From positions 1,364,001 through 1,428,000 of the forward strand of contig NC_019693.1 of NCBI RefSeq assembly GCF_000317105.1: a DNA stretch of 64,000 nt, given 5' to 3'. This DNA is from Oscillatoria acuminata PCC 6304 (lineage in GTDB: Bacteria; Cyanobacteriota; Cyanobacteriia; Cyanobacteriales; Laspinemataceae). Below the pieces are notes generated by a model. The model was not told the DNA's origin, did not search any database, and saw nothing but the letters and a program-made list of their open reading frames with translations. Of the stretch, positions 17,713 through 26,147 are shown in pieces. The position numbers and the translations under genes were made by a program. Each line of letters opens with the position of its first letter. Positions within the stretch are counted from its first letter, which is position 1.

Positions 17713-18474
17713 TTACTTCTTACGGGGGACCAGCGCTTCGTAATTCATATTGAACGTAGAAACACGGCTGGGGGGGTTACCTTTGGCGTTATTCAGGTTA
17801 CGCGCCATATTCATATAGAGGGACGGATCGCCCGCACGAGCCACCTTGTCTTGGGGAACGTAGCGGCGCACTTGGCTTTGCCAGATGACTTGTGGGAAGC
17901 CCAACTGAGAACGGTGGTACTCACCATAACGGGGGGTCTTCAGGTTAAAGGGGGTTTCGCCTTTAGCCTGTTGGGGTAGAATCCGGCGACGCTGATAGGG
18001 AACGGTATTGTACCCAAAGTTGTTCAGGTACTCTTCGCTATCGAGCACAGCACTGATAAACCCTTCGACACCCTTGGTGGCGATGACGATAGACCATGCA
18101 ATTTTTTCGCGTTCGTTGTAAACGTCGCGGCCTAAAATGCGCTGGACGCAAATTTCGGCGAAACGGTAGTTGCTGTTGGTCTCGTAGTTGAGCCGCATGA
18201 AGGCATCCGAGGTCGCCAAAGCGCGAATGAAATCGCGAACCGTGATTTGACCATATCTCAGTTGAGATTCCGAGAAGGTTTGGCGGTTGCTCTTGAGGAT
18301 TTGGTGTTCGCTGAAGATTTGGCGGTAGCTGGCCCAAATTACTTCATCCATCTCGGTAGGAGAGGGAAGGTTTTCGGTGGTATAAATTTTGGGTTGCTCT
18401 TCGCTTCCCACTTCATATCCAGCAACCCGCTGGTTTTGGCTCTTAGGAGCGTACTCTATCAAAGGTAATGCCAC
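17713..18474 (-). CDS. cpcG: Phycobilisome rod-core linker polypeptide
   Basis: 253 aa. [20 protein letters not shown] is the hallmark N-terminus of CpcG, followed by the PBS linker domain (about 25-180) with [27 protein letters not shown] and RILGRDVYN. CpcG attaches phycocyanin rods to the allophycocyanin core on the stromal face of thylakoids. The C-terminal tail ([19 protein letters not shown]) is not hydrophobic, so this is the core-attaching form rather than the CpcL photosystem-I type, which has a membrane tail. cpcS and nblA lie nearby, but no cpcBA genes are present. Expression likely follows light and nutrients; no operator was identified. Confidence 0.96.
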   Translation of the reverse strand: MALPLIEYAPKSQNQRVAGYEVGSEEQPKIYTTENLPSPTEMDEVIWASYRQIFSEHQILKSNRQTFSESQLRYGQITVRDFIRALATSDAFMRLNYETNSNYRFAEICVQRILGRDVYNEREKIAWSIVIATKGVEGFISAVLDSEEYLNNFGYNTVPYQRRRILPQQAKGETPFNLKTPRYGEYHRSQLGFPQVIWQSQVRRYVPQDKVARAGDPSLYMNMARNLNNAKGNPPSRVSTFNMNYEALVPRKK

Positions 18475-18740
18475 GTCAGAATCTCCGTAAGTTCAAATTT
18501 TAACTTCTGCTTTCAGTGGCAGATGCAGCGAATTGGCCCTTAAGGTATGGGAACCCCCTAGTAAAGACCAATCGGGTCTGTTTTAGGGATGGCTTGAACC
18601 CGTAGCGCTCAACGGTCACTGCTACCGACTGACTGCCGATTTCAATAAATAGACATCCTTCAGATTACGGGATGACGGTAAGATCAGTCTCATTTTTCTC
18701 ACCGAACGCAACAATCTGTAATATTTCGCCACAAAAAGTA

Positions 18741-19397
18741 TTATCCGTTACCTCGCCAAAAGGCTAGGGGTTCAGAGGTGGCGTTACAGTGTGGCCAATT
18801 TCTTAACATCTGATCCATCGCCCTCTCATCCATTCCAGTGGCATTGGGGGGTTCAAGTCCCAGTCCTAAACAGAGATGAGTCAGGACCTCCAGGAGTCGG
18901 GCCTCATGTCCGGGGGACTTCAAATAGGCATGAGCATATTCATGGACGACAATGCTTAACCAGTCCTGCGGTGCAGTCCGGCCTACATCAATGACGATCG
19001 CCACCGGATCCACTAGGATATTGCAGAGGGCATCAATCCCATATTCCGGGGCGATCGGGGCGGCAAAAATCACAATCTCCCGCCGTTCAGAGACTGGAAA
19101 ACACTGATGGCAGGCTTCCAGATACTCCCGCAGTTCCTGGTTAATCGTTTCGATATGCTCTCCAATCCAAGTACAGATTTGGATCCGCTCGATAATATCC
19201 TCACCAGACCAAATGGTACTCGGGTCGATCGCAATCTGACGCACCGCATTTAGATAATCAGACCCCCGGACTAGGGGGTCGGACATGATGGGGGGGATGG
19301 GGGAGATAGGGGAGATGGGGGAGTTTTGAGGACTCCCCGGGTCTTCCTTTTGATTACCAGCCGAAGGCGGATTGGAATTGGGGGGTGGTTCGGGCAT
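18741..19397 (-). CDS. Putative zinc-metalloprotease-like protein (HEYAH motif)
   Basis: About 218 aa from ATG 19397, which overlaps the end of cpcS by 44 bp; ATG 19286 (MSDPLVRGSDYLNAV) is an alternative that removes a low-complexity start rich in PISPISPIPPI. Neither has a clear ribosome site. VVHEYAHAYLKSPGHE near residue 150 is a good HExxH zinc motif with a nearby HE that could supply further ligands. The rest (YLEACHQCFP, NILVDPVAIVIDVG) is not a family I can name. It may process or inspect proteins in the cytoplasm. Translational coupling to cpcS is likely from the overlap. Confidence 0.7.
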   Translation of the reverse strand: MPEPPPNSNPPSAGNQKEDPGSPQNSPISPISPIPPIMSDPLVRGSDYLNAVRQIAIDPSTIWSGEDIIERIQICTWIGEHIETINQELREYLEACHQCFPVSERREIVIFAAPIAPEYGIDALCNILVDPVAIVIDVGRTAPQDWLSIVVHEYAHAYLKSPGHEARLLEVLTHLCLGLGLEPPNATGMDERAMDQMLRNWPHCNATSEPLAFWRGNG

Positions 19398-19965
19398 TCT
19401 TGTCAGAGTCAGAGGGGGAATCACTGTTACCTGAGTTGGCTTCGACCTGGATCCGGCTTTCGCTACAGAATGAAGCCGTACTGAACCCCCCAAACCGGGT
19501 GACGGTACTCGTTCGCAGTCGCAGATCCGGACTGGCAAACCAGAACCGTTCTACGACACTCATGGTTTCATATTCCGTCACTAGAATCAGACCTTCTTCC
19601 TCATCCATTTCATACAAACCGGCCACGGGCACTATCTCGGCATAACCCCGCTCTCTGAGGAGTTTTCCAGCTTTGGGGTTGTCCTTTTCCGGGACCAAAG
19701 CAAAGACGGTGGAACCCGAGTGATTTTCATCATTTTGGTCCCATTCCATTGAACCCGCCCAGGAGACAAAGGCTCCACCGATTGCTCGTTGCGGATCGAT
19801 TTGATGTAACTCGCAGATTCCTACAACTTGGGGATGATCCTTGTCTAAGGTTTCCACCCGGATTTCTGAATCTCCTAGTTCCGCTCGTCGGAAAGCAAGG
19901 TGATGGGTCGTGCGCTGCGATCGCCACTTCCCTGCACTCCGGCGAAAAAACTCCATTGCGTCCAT
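19354..19965 (-). CDS. cpcS: CpcS/CpeS-type phycobiliprotein lyase
   Basis: 203 aa; ATG 19965 preceded by GGAG. The N-terminus MDAMEFFRRSAGKWRSQRTT, with the SxGxWxSxR pattern, and GSTVFALVPE and SPDLRLRTS are characteristic of the lipocalin-like CpcS/CpeS (DUF1001) lyases. These attach phycocyanobilin to Cys-82-type sites on phycocyanin or allophycocyanin beta subunits. A low-complexity C-terminal tail (SGNSDSPSDSDKN) goes beyond the usual fold. It overlaps the downstream HEYAH gene and is divergent from nblA, so one locus holds chromophore attachment, rod linkage and phycobilisome degradation. Which member of the S/T/U group it is cannot be settled by eye. Confidence 0.9.
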   Translation of the reverse strand: MDAMEFFRRSAGKWRSQRTTHHLAFRRAELGDSEIRVETLDKDHPQVVGICELHQIDPQRAIGGAFVSWAGSMEWDQNDENHSGSTVFALVPEKDNPKAGKLLRERGYAEIVPVAGLYEMDEEEGLILVTEYETMSVVERFWFASPDLRLRTSTVTRFGGFSTASFCSESRIQVEANSGNSDSPSDSDKNARTTPQFQSAFGW

Positions 19966-20082
19966 TAGGCTTATCTCCGTTGGCTGATGTTTCCGCGCTT
20001 TTTCCCTTTTATAATAAGGCTTACAGGGCTTTGATAAACTTTTGTAGCGAAAATAAATCTTAAAATGTACGTTTTGGACAGT

Positions 20083-20113
20083 TTGTCAAGCAAACTTAAT
20101 GATACTTTACAAT
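20083..20113 (+). promoter_or_regulatory. Possible nblA promoter
   Basis: TTGTCA (20083-20088) and TACAAT (20108-20113) are 19 bp apart, about 80 bp before the nblA ATG. The spacing is long for sigma70. No GTA-N8-TAC NtcA site was seen in the cpcS-nblA divergent spacer. Confidence 0.3.
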
Positions 20114-20194
20114 TAGCGGGACCAAACCAAACGGATCACCCGTCTATTCCTGTAGTAAATAAAAATAACCAACGAAACCACCAGGAGCAAACCA

Positions 20195-20365
20195 ATGGAT
20201 ATGCCAACAAATTTGAGCTTGGAACAAGAATTTAAACTTCAACTCCTAAAAGAACAAGTCAGGGGCCTAACTCAAGAGCAAGCCCAGGAATATTTACTCG
20301 AAGTCTTGCGGCAAAATATGGTCAAGGACAATATGTTTAAATACCTGCTCAAAAAGTCAGCGTAG
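20195..20365 (+). CDS. nblA: Phycobilisome degradation protein NblA
   Basis: 56 aa, too short for most ORF lists. ATG 20195 has AGGAG 7 nt upstream. The sequence has LSLEQEFKLQLLKEQV, then LTQEQAQEYLLEVLRQNMVK and DNMFKYLLKK: the NblA pattern of a short helix-loop-helix with the conserved LEQEF, QAQE and M(V/I)K/N positions. NblA dimers bind phycobiliproteins and hand them to Clp protease, so phycobilisomes are dismantled under nitrogen or sulfur starvation. It is divergently transcribed from cpcS, opposite in function. Length matches known NblA (about 55-65 aa). Confidence 0.93.
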   Translation: MDMPTNLSLEQEFKLQLLKEQVRGLTQEQAQEYLLEVLRQNMVKDNMFKYLLKKSA

Positions 20366-20738
20366 TGCAGAGCATCAGCGGGGAAAGTTCCCTGTTCACC
20401 GATGTTCTAACTCTTTCAGGGCCTAAATCCACCTGTCATTTTGCCGGCAACACCCGGGTGATCGCCAAATTCAACAGAGTCTCTTCCTGTTAATGATTAA
20501 ACCTTGAGAATTTCCCTAGGGAGGTGAGGTTGCACTTCATGATTTTTTCTTCCACACCGCTTGTCCCCAGGCCGTAATTTACCTTGATTTGTCATCGGTT
20601 ATGGTTACAACCCTGAACGTTAATTCCTCACGCCTAACAATAGTACCTTAACCCATCATTCCCAAAATCCACTCGAAAACGGTAAAGCCCCGATGGTAAA
20701 ATGCCAGAACTTCAGGAACTGTCATAGAAGGGCTGAAA
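20366..20738. other. Spacer between nblA and bioB
   Basis: 373 bp with no convincing ORF, tRNA or strong terminator. It probably contains the bioB promoter, but no box pair stood out and no biotin-repressor-like palindrome was recognised. Confidence 0.4.
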
Positions 20739-21851
20739 GTGGTTCAAGCACCCGTATCCAAAATTTCCCATCCATCCGTAGAAGTTGCCGAGAGTGACGC
20801 CGCCAGAGGGACAACCGAAACCCTAGGCGAGTCCCTCAAGCAACTGGCCGATCGCATTATTGCTGGGCATCGCCTCACCCGAGAAGAAGCGATCGCCCTG
20901 ACCCAAATTGAAGGTCAAGACTCCATCCTGCTGCTGTGCGAAGCCGCAGATGCCGTCCGCCAAGCCTGTTGCGGCAATACCGTTGATTTATGTAGCATTA
21001 TCAACGTCAAATCTGGCAATTGCTCTGAAAACTGTGGCTTTTGCTCCCAATCCGTGCATCATCCTGGCACGGATTCGCCCGTTTATGGACTTAAACCTCG
21101 GGACGAAATTCTCGCCCAAGCCAAAGCCGCCGAATCCGCTGGTGCCAGCCGGTTTTGCCTCGTTTCCCAAGGCAGAGGACCCAAATACAGCAGTCCCAAA
21201 TCTAAAGAATTTGAAGAGATTCTGGCAACTGTGCGCCAGATTATTGACGAAACCAACGTCAAACCCTGCTGTGCCTTGGGTGAAGTGACGCCAGAACAAG
21301 CTCAAGCCTTAGCTGAAGCCGGTGTGACGCGCTACAACCATAACTTAGAATCCTCGGAAAACTTTTACCCAGAAATTGTCACGACTCATGCTTGGGGCGA
21401 TCGCGTCGCTACCATCAAAAATCTCAAAGCCGCAGGCATCCAAGCCTGTAGCGGAGGGATTATTGGCATGGGAGAAAGCTGGGAGGACCGGATTGATTTA
21501 GCCTTAGCGGCGCGGGAATTGGAAGTGGAATCCGTCCCCCTCAACCTGCTCAATCCCCGGTCCGATACGCCTTTAGGCGAGCTCCCCAAACTTGATCCCT
21601 ACGAAGCCTTAAAAGCGATCGCCATCTTCCGTCTCATCCTCCCCCAGCAAATTATTCGTTATGCTGGAGGACGAGAATCGGTCATGGGCGAACTCCAACA
21701 TTTAGGACTCAAAGCGGGCATCAACGCCATGTTAATCGGTCATTATCTGACCACCCTCGGTCAACCCCCCGACCAAGACCGTGCCATGCTTGAACAACTG
21801 GGACTACAAGGGAATGAAGCCCCAGTTCCCAAGGGAAAGACTAACGGTTAG
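20739..21851 (+). CDS. bioB: Biotin synthase
   Basis: 370 aa from GTG 20739. The radical-SAM motif NCSENCGFCSQS places the cluster cysteines at about 95, 99 and 102, and YNHNLESS and NLLNPRSDTPL follow as in all BioB proteins. BioB inserts sulfur into dethiobiotin, the last step of biotin synthesis, using a [4Fe-4S] and a [2Fe-2S] cluster in the cytoplasm. The N-terminal 45 residues are a cyanobacterial extension. bioY (biotin transporter) is the next gene on the same strand, 246 bp on, with repeat elements between them. The pairing supports a local biotin-supply function. Confidence 0.97.
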   Translation: MVQAPVSKISHPSVEVAESDAARGTTETLGESLKQLADRIIAGHRLTREEAIALTQIEGQDSILLLCEAADAVRQACCGNTVDLCSIINVKSGNCSENCGFCSQSVHHPGTDSPVYGLKPRDEILAQAKAAESAGASRFCLVSQGRGPKYSSPKSKEFEEILATVRQIIDETNVKPCCALGEVTPEQAQALAEAGVTRYNHNLESSENFYPEIVTTHAWGDRVATIKNLKAAGIQACSGGIIGMGESWEDRIDLALAARELEVESVPLNLLNPRSDTPLGELPKLDPYEALKAIAIFRLILPQQIIRYAGGRESVMGELQHLGLKAGINAMLIGHYLTTLGQPPDQDRAMLEQLGLQGNEAPVPKGKTNG

Positions 21852-21858
21852 GGAGGAT

Positions 21859-22027
21859 GTTTGTAGTAACGACTTCAGTCGTTTCCGGGAGAAGAAAGCG
21901 ATCGCCTTCTTCTCGCCCCTGGGGAGGCTTAAAATCCAGTCCCCAAATAGGTGGTTAATCCGCTCATAGTAAGTGTCATGGCTGAAGCCATGACACTAGA
22001 GCAACGACTGAAGTCGTTACTACGAAC
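21859..22027. repeat. Inverted pair of the dispersed palindromic repeat with a second palindrome
   Basis: A forward copy GTTTGTAGTAACGACTTCAG... starts at 21859 and a reverse copy ends at 22027 (AACGACTGAAGTCGTTACTA...). Next to the reverse copy lies a separate perfect palindrome, AGTGTCATGGCT-GA-AGCCATGACACT (21972-21997, 12-bp arms). The arrangement lies between bioB and bioY and could fold into several hairpins. Confidence 0.75.
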
Positions 22028-22053
22028 ATTGCCCCCAACAAAGGACAAAGGAC

Positions 22054-22102
22054 CAATGACCAACGACCAATGACCAACGACCAATGACCAATGACCAATG
22101 AC
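22054..22102 (+). repeat. Seven tandem heptamers CAA(T/C)GAC (STRR-type)
   Basis: CAATGAC, CAACGAC, CAATGAC, CAACGAC, then three CAATGAC, with no gaps. Short tandemly repeated heptamers of this style are known in filamentous cyanobacteria. The last unit contains the probable bioY start codon ATG (22098). Confidence 0.9.
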
Positions 22103-22676
22103 CACCGTGTCTGCTCCACTTGAACTGATATGGGCTTTGATTGGCCTCTTGCTGACCATTGGTGGCACCTTTTTAGAAGCCTCAATTGCTAGTCCTTCCT
22201 GGAATGGAATCCAGGGGGGAATTCCCATCCATTCCCTAGGTGTGACCTATCAAATTGGAGCCGTTCTCCTGGTGGGCTGTCTGGGGGGTAAAAATGCTGG
22301 GGCCTTGTCTCAAATTGCTTATGTGGCCCTGGGATTGATGTGGTTGCCGGTGTTTACCGAAGGCGGTGGACTGGACTACATCAAGCAGCCGACTTTTGGC
22401 TATTTACTGGGGTTCATTCCAGGGGCTTGGGTTTGTGGCTGGCTGGCCTTTAAAATGGCCCTGCGGCTGGAAAGTTTAGCCTTTAGCTGTGTCTGTGGTT
22501 TACTCAGCGTTCATGCGATCGGGCTGATTTACCTGGCGATTAACTTGCACTCAGATGCTCAAACCCTGATTGATGGAGTTTTTAAATATTCCGTCTATCC
22601 CTTACCGGGACAATTAGCGGTGGTTTGTGCCGTCACTGTCTTGGCGTTCATCCTGCGAAGACTGATGTTTTATTGA
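22098..22676 (+). CDS. bioY: Biotin transporter BioY
   Basis: 192 aa with about six membrane segments. GALSQIAYVALGLMWLPVFT, the GGG that follows and QPTFGYLLGFIPGAW are the BioY signature. BioY is the substrate-binding S-component of the energy-coupling-factor biotin importer; some cyanobacterial BioY proteins work alone or with a shared ECF module, and no ecfA/T genes are in the window. The ATG sits in the last heptamer of an upstream tandem repeat with no recognisable ribosome site; GTG 22107 is an alternative start. It is near bioB, which supports the call. Confidence 0.92.
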   Translation: MTTVSAPLELIWALIGLLLTIGGTFLEASIASPSWNGIQGGIPIHSLGVTYQIGAVLLVGCLGGKNAGALSQIAYVALGLMWLPVFTEGGGLDYIKQPTFGYLLGFIPGAWVCGWLAFKMALRLESLAFSCVCGLLSVHAIGLIYLAINLHSDAQTLIDGVFKYSVYPLPGQLAVVCAVTVLAFILRRLMFY

Positions 22677-22762
22677 ACGGTCAGTTGTTAGCTGTCCCTG
22701 ACTTTTAGCAGAAAGCACAGAAGATGGGTAACGCTTGTCCTCTTGACTCTCCATTGTTGGTA

Positions 22763-23260
22763 ATGAAATTCAAAAACAACTCGTTATTCTGGATTGCTGG
22801 TGCTATTAGTGTAATTTTCGACCAACTGACGAAATATTGGGTCGTCCAAAATTTTGAGTTCCGAGAATCTTGGCCCTTATGGGAAGGAATCTTTCATTTT
22901 ACTTATGTAACGAATACTGGAGCAGCCTTTAGCTTGTTTAGCAATAACGGAGCCTGGTTGCGCTGGCTTTCCTTGTTAGTCAGTCTGGGTTTAATCGCAT
23001 TAGCCTGGTTTGGTCCGAGGATGAACCGATGGGAAGAGGTCGGGTTTGGCTTGATTTTAGGCGGTGCTGTCGGAAATGGGATTGACCGATTTCGGTTAGG
23101 TGAAGTGATTGATTTTCTAGATTTTCGCTTAATTAATTTTCCCGTTTTTAATATTGCGGATGTCTCCATTAATATTGGAATTATTTGTCTGTTGATTGTG
23201 ATGTTGCGACCCTCTCCCCCTCGCAATGAGGGGCCTAGCAGTCCGGGCGGGAGGGATTAG
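22763..23260 (+). CDS. lspA: Lipoprotein signal peptidase (signal peptidase II)
   Basis: 165 aa from ATG 22763; an in-frame start at 22724 adds 13 polar residues and is less likely. Four membrane segments, DQLTKYW near the N-terminus, NTGAAFSL, and the two catalytic aspartates in GNGIDRFRLGEVIDF and FNIADVSI define LspA. It cleaves the signal peptide of prolipoproteins at the plasma membrane after diacylglyceryl modification of the +1 cysteine. The extreme C-terminus (PSPPRNEGPSSPGGRD) is a polar extension. It lies between bioY and the PBP on the same strand with ordinary spacing. Confidence 0.96.
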   Translation: MKFKNNSLFWIAGAISVIFDQLTKYWVVQNFEFRESWPLWEGIFHFTYVTNTGAAFSLFSNNGAWLRWLSLLVSLGLIALAWFGPRMNRWEEVGFGLILGGAVGNGIDRFRLGEVIDFLDFRLINFPVFNIADVSINIGIICLLIVMLRPSPPRNEGPSSPGGRD

Positions 23261-23364
23261 GAGTAAGGGAAGGTTGATGGAGGTCCTTACAACTCCGATC
23301 CGGGAGAGAAAACCTAAAATAGTAAAGAAGATGATTTTTCCCAGACTGGGGTCTAACTAGGTAC

Positions 23365-23398
23365 TCGAACTCTTGGGGCCGATAGCCCCCAAGGTTCG
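23365..23398 (+). other. Strong hairpin in the lspA-PBP spacer
   Basis: CGAACTCTTGGGG (23365-23377) pairs with CCCCAAGGTTCG (to 23398), one bulged base, loop CGATAGC. There is no T-run. It lies 195 bp before the PBP start in a 332-bp spacer that otherwise shows only CCGGGTTTC-type inverted repeats. It might be part of a 5' UTR or a small RNA. Confidence 0.45.
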
Positions 23399-23592
23399 GG
23401 AAAAGCCAGTCCCTGAGTTGTAGTTGCGTTTACATTCCCGTACTCCGTCGGTACAGTAACGATCAGGCAAACCGGGTTTCTTTCCACAATCTCTGTTTGC
23501 TTTGCAACAAATTAACCACAGAAACCCGGTAACACTTTTATTTTTTATTCAATATTGTCCTTGGTTATCGATTAAGCGCGCCAGCATAGCCC

Positions 23593-25848
23593 ATGAGTCC
23601 ACCGCAGCCCCCCCAACAGCCCAAAACTCTCCTGGGTACGATTACCCAAGTGACCCAGACAGTTTTGGCAAAGGTTCATTTTTCCCGACTGGCCCTCAAA
23701 CCCAATGCCCGAGTGCCAGAACTTTGGGTTCAAGATGCGGGTACCCCCAAACCGGAGGTTTATCCCCTGTTGGGCGATCGCTATATCATTGGGCGATCGT
23801 CCAAAACTAGCGATATTGTCGTCCGCAATCCCGTGGTGAGTCAGACTCATGCCTCCCTCTCCCGGGATACCAATCGTCCCAATACTCCCTTCTATCTCAA
23901 AGACGAAAACTCCACCAACGGCATCTTTCGCGGCAAGCGTCGCATTACTTCTACTCCCATCCGCCACCGTCAAAGCTTTACCCTCGGCCCCCCGGAACTG
24001 GCCGATTGCGTTCAGGTCCAATACATTGACCCACCCCCCTGGTATGTCCGCGCTGCAAGATGGACCTTTTATACCAGCAGTGGGGTGGCGGGTTTGGCAG
24101 CGGTTTTTCTCGGGGTGGAATGGCAAAAGTTTCAAGTGCGCCCCTTCCCGGTGTCTATGCAGGGTCCTGTGGTTGTCTATGCCAGAGATGGATCTACCCC
24201 CCTGCGTCCGCCCTTTAATAACGCTCATCGGGAACTGAATCAGTTATCAGAATTTTCCCCCTATCTGTCTGATGCCCTAGTTGCCTCAGAAGATAGTCGT
24301 TATTATTGGCATTTTGGGGTTGACCCAATTGGGACCCTGCGGGCTTTGAGTGTGAATTTACGGGGGGGCAGTCTCCAAGGGGGCAGCACCCTCACTCAAC
24401 AACTCGCCCGCAGTTTGTTTCGGGATTATGTGGGAACGGAAGACTCGGCGGGTCGCAAGATTCGCGAGGCGATCGTCTCTTTAAAATTAGAAACGTTTTA
24501 TAACAAAGATGAGCTGCTATTAACTTACTTAAACCGGGTCTATTTAGGCATTGACCTCTATGGGTTTGAAGATGCGGCCCGATTTTATTTTGCCAAGTCA
24601 GCGGCGGATTTGACGTTATCGGAAGCGGCGACTTTGGTGGGGATTTTGCCAGCGCCCAATGCTTTTAATCCGGTGCAAAATTATGACCTGGCGGTGAAAT
24701 ACCGCGATGGGGTAATCTATCGGATGCGGCGGTTGGGGATGGTGTCTCAGGAAGATGCCGATCGCGCTAGGCGATCGCGCATTGAGATTAACCCCCGCGC
24801 TGTGGAAATTCTAGGCAGTACGATCGCCCCCTATTTCTACAGTCATGTCTTTGCCGAACTCGAACAATTATTAGGGGAACAACTGGCCCGGGAAGGGAAT
24901 TTTATTGTGGAAACTTCCCTAGACCCAACCATTCAAACCGAGTCAGAAAAGGCGTTACAAAATAGTGTGTCTGCTGCCGGTGCTCAATTTGGATTTTCCC
25001 AAGGGGCAGTCGTTACCCTGAATTCCCGGACGGGGGAAATTCTCGCTATGACTGGCGGAGTTGACTATCGCGAAAGTCAGTTTAATCGCGCCACCCAAGC
25101 GTTACGTCAACCAGGTTCCACGTTTAAAGTGTTTGCCTATGGTGCGGCCCTTGATCGCGGGATGTCCCCGGGTCAGACTTTTTCTTGTGAACCTTTCAGT
25201 TGGTCGGGTCAATCTTATAGTGGATGCGAACGCAGTGGCGGTGCGATTGATATGTATCAAGGTATGGCGCAATCGGAAAATTCTGTGGCGTTGCGAATTG
25301 CCCGAGAGGCAGGGTTGGATCGGGTGGTCCAAATGGCCCGTCGTCTGGGGATTGAGTCCGAACTTAAGGCGGTTCCCGGGTTGGTCCTGGGTCAGAGTGA
25401 GGTGACGGTCCTGGAGTTGACGGGTGCTTTTGGGACGATCGCCAATCGGGGAGTTCGCAATCGTCCCCATGCGATTCAGCGGATTTTTGATAGCAGTGAT
25501 TGCAGCGATCGCGATGACTTGAGTACCTGTCGGGTGATTTACGATTACAATAGCGATCGCACCACTAATCAGGATGTTCTCTCGGGAGAAGTCTCGGATA
25601 CTCTCACAGTTTTATTGCAAGGTGTGATTCGAGGCGGGACTGGCAGCAATGCCTCCCTCGGCTGGGATGAAGCGGGGAAAACAGGGACGACTAATGATAA
25701 TGTAGACCTGTGGTTTGTCGGTTATGTCCCCTCGGAAGAATTAGTAACTGGGGTTTGGTTAGGAAATGATGATAATAGTCCCACTGCCGGAAGTAGCGCT
25801 CAAGCGGCCCAGCTTTGGCGGGATTATATGCGTCAAATTGTTCCTTGA
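23593..25848 (+). CDS. Bifunctional penicillin-binding protein 1 with N-terminal FHA domain
   Basis: 751 aa. An FHA phosphothreonine-binding domain occupies about 58-140 (GRSS at 67, NSTNG near 106), then one membrane helix (about 157-176). The GT51 glycosyltransferase follows, with ASEDSRYYWHFG (catalytic Glu about 233) and GGSTLTQQLAR, and then the transpeptidase with S509-TF-K512, SEN 561-563 and KTGTT 696-700. It polymerises and cross-links peptidoglycan in the periplasm. The cytosolic FHA domain is typical of cyanobacterial class A PBPs and suggests control by Ser/Thr kinases; no kinase gene is adjacent. Confidence 0.95.
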   Translation: MSPPQPPQQPKTLLGTITQVTQTVLAKVHFSRLALKPNARVPELWVQDAGTPKPEVYPLLGDRYIIGRSSKTSDIVVRNPVVSQTHASLSRDTNRPNTPFYLKDENSTNGIFRGKRRITSTPIRHRQSFTLGPPELADCVQVQYIDPPPWYVRAARWTFYTSSGVAGLAAVFLGVEWQKFQVRPFPVSMQGPVVVYARDGSTPLRPPFNNAHRELNQLSEFSPYLSDALVASEDSRYYWHFGVDPIGTLRALSVNLRGGSLQGGSTLTQQLARSLFRDYVGTEDSAGRKIREAIVSLKLETFYNKDELLLTYLNRVYLGIDLYGFEDAARFYFAKSAADLTLSEAATLVGILPAPNAFNPVQNYDLAVKYRDGVIYRMRRLGMVSQEDADRARRSRIEINPRAVEILGSTIAPYFYSHVFAELEQLLGEQLAREGNFIVETSLDPTIQTESEKALQNSVSAAGAQFGFSQGAVVTLNSRTGEILAMTGGVDYRESQFNRATQALRQPGSTFKVFAYGAALDRGMSPGQTFSCEPFSWSGQSYSGCERSGGAIDMYQGMAQSENSVALRIAREAGLDRVVQMARRLGIESELKAVPGLVLGQSEVTVLELTGAFGTIANRGVRNRPHAIQRIFDSSDCSDRDDLSTCRVIYDYNSDRTTNQDVLSGEVSDTLTVLLQGVIRGGTGSNASLGWDEAGKTGTTNDNVDLWFVGYVPSEELVTGVWLGNDDNSPTAGSSAQAAQLWRDYMRQIVP

Positions 25849-26113
25849 TGGAGGTGAGGTTTTCGGGGTTTCTCCCTGATAAAGACATTCTCAAATCAGG
25901 CTGCCGCCAAAATCTTTTCTTTTTTTAAAGATAAATGACTTAACTCATGTTATTATATGTGATAATGGGGGTATTTTCAATAATTTTAAAATTGCTAATA
26001 TTCCCATTATAAAAAAATTTTAACAAAAGTCAAGAGAAAGCGCAAGACCTAAAAAAAAGTCGCCAAAATTTCAAATTGCAGTTCAGAAATTTTGTCACTG
26101 ATGTTAGAAAAGG

Positions 26114-26133
26114 AGGTTCCCAACTGGGAACCT
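26114..26133 (-). terminator. Terminator for the minus-strand DUF937-like gene
   Basis: AGGTTCCCAACTGGGAACCT is a near-perfect palindrome 15 bp beyond the stop at 26148; read on the minus strand it is followed by CCTTTTCTA. The rest of the 299-bp spacer back to 25849 is AT-rich with no gene. Confidence 0.65.
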
Positions 26134-26147
26134 CATCAAACAGAAAA

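Noticed and set aside
20366-20738. Biotin-related riboswitch or BirA operator before bioB
   Set aside because: No palindrome or conserved riboswitch core could be found by eye.
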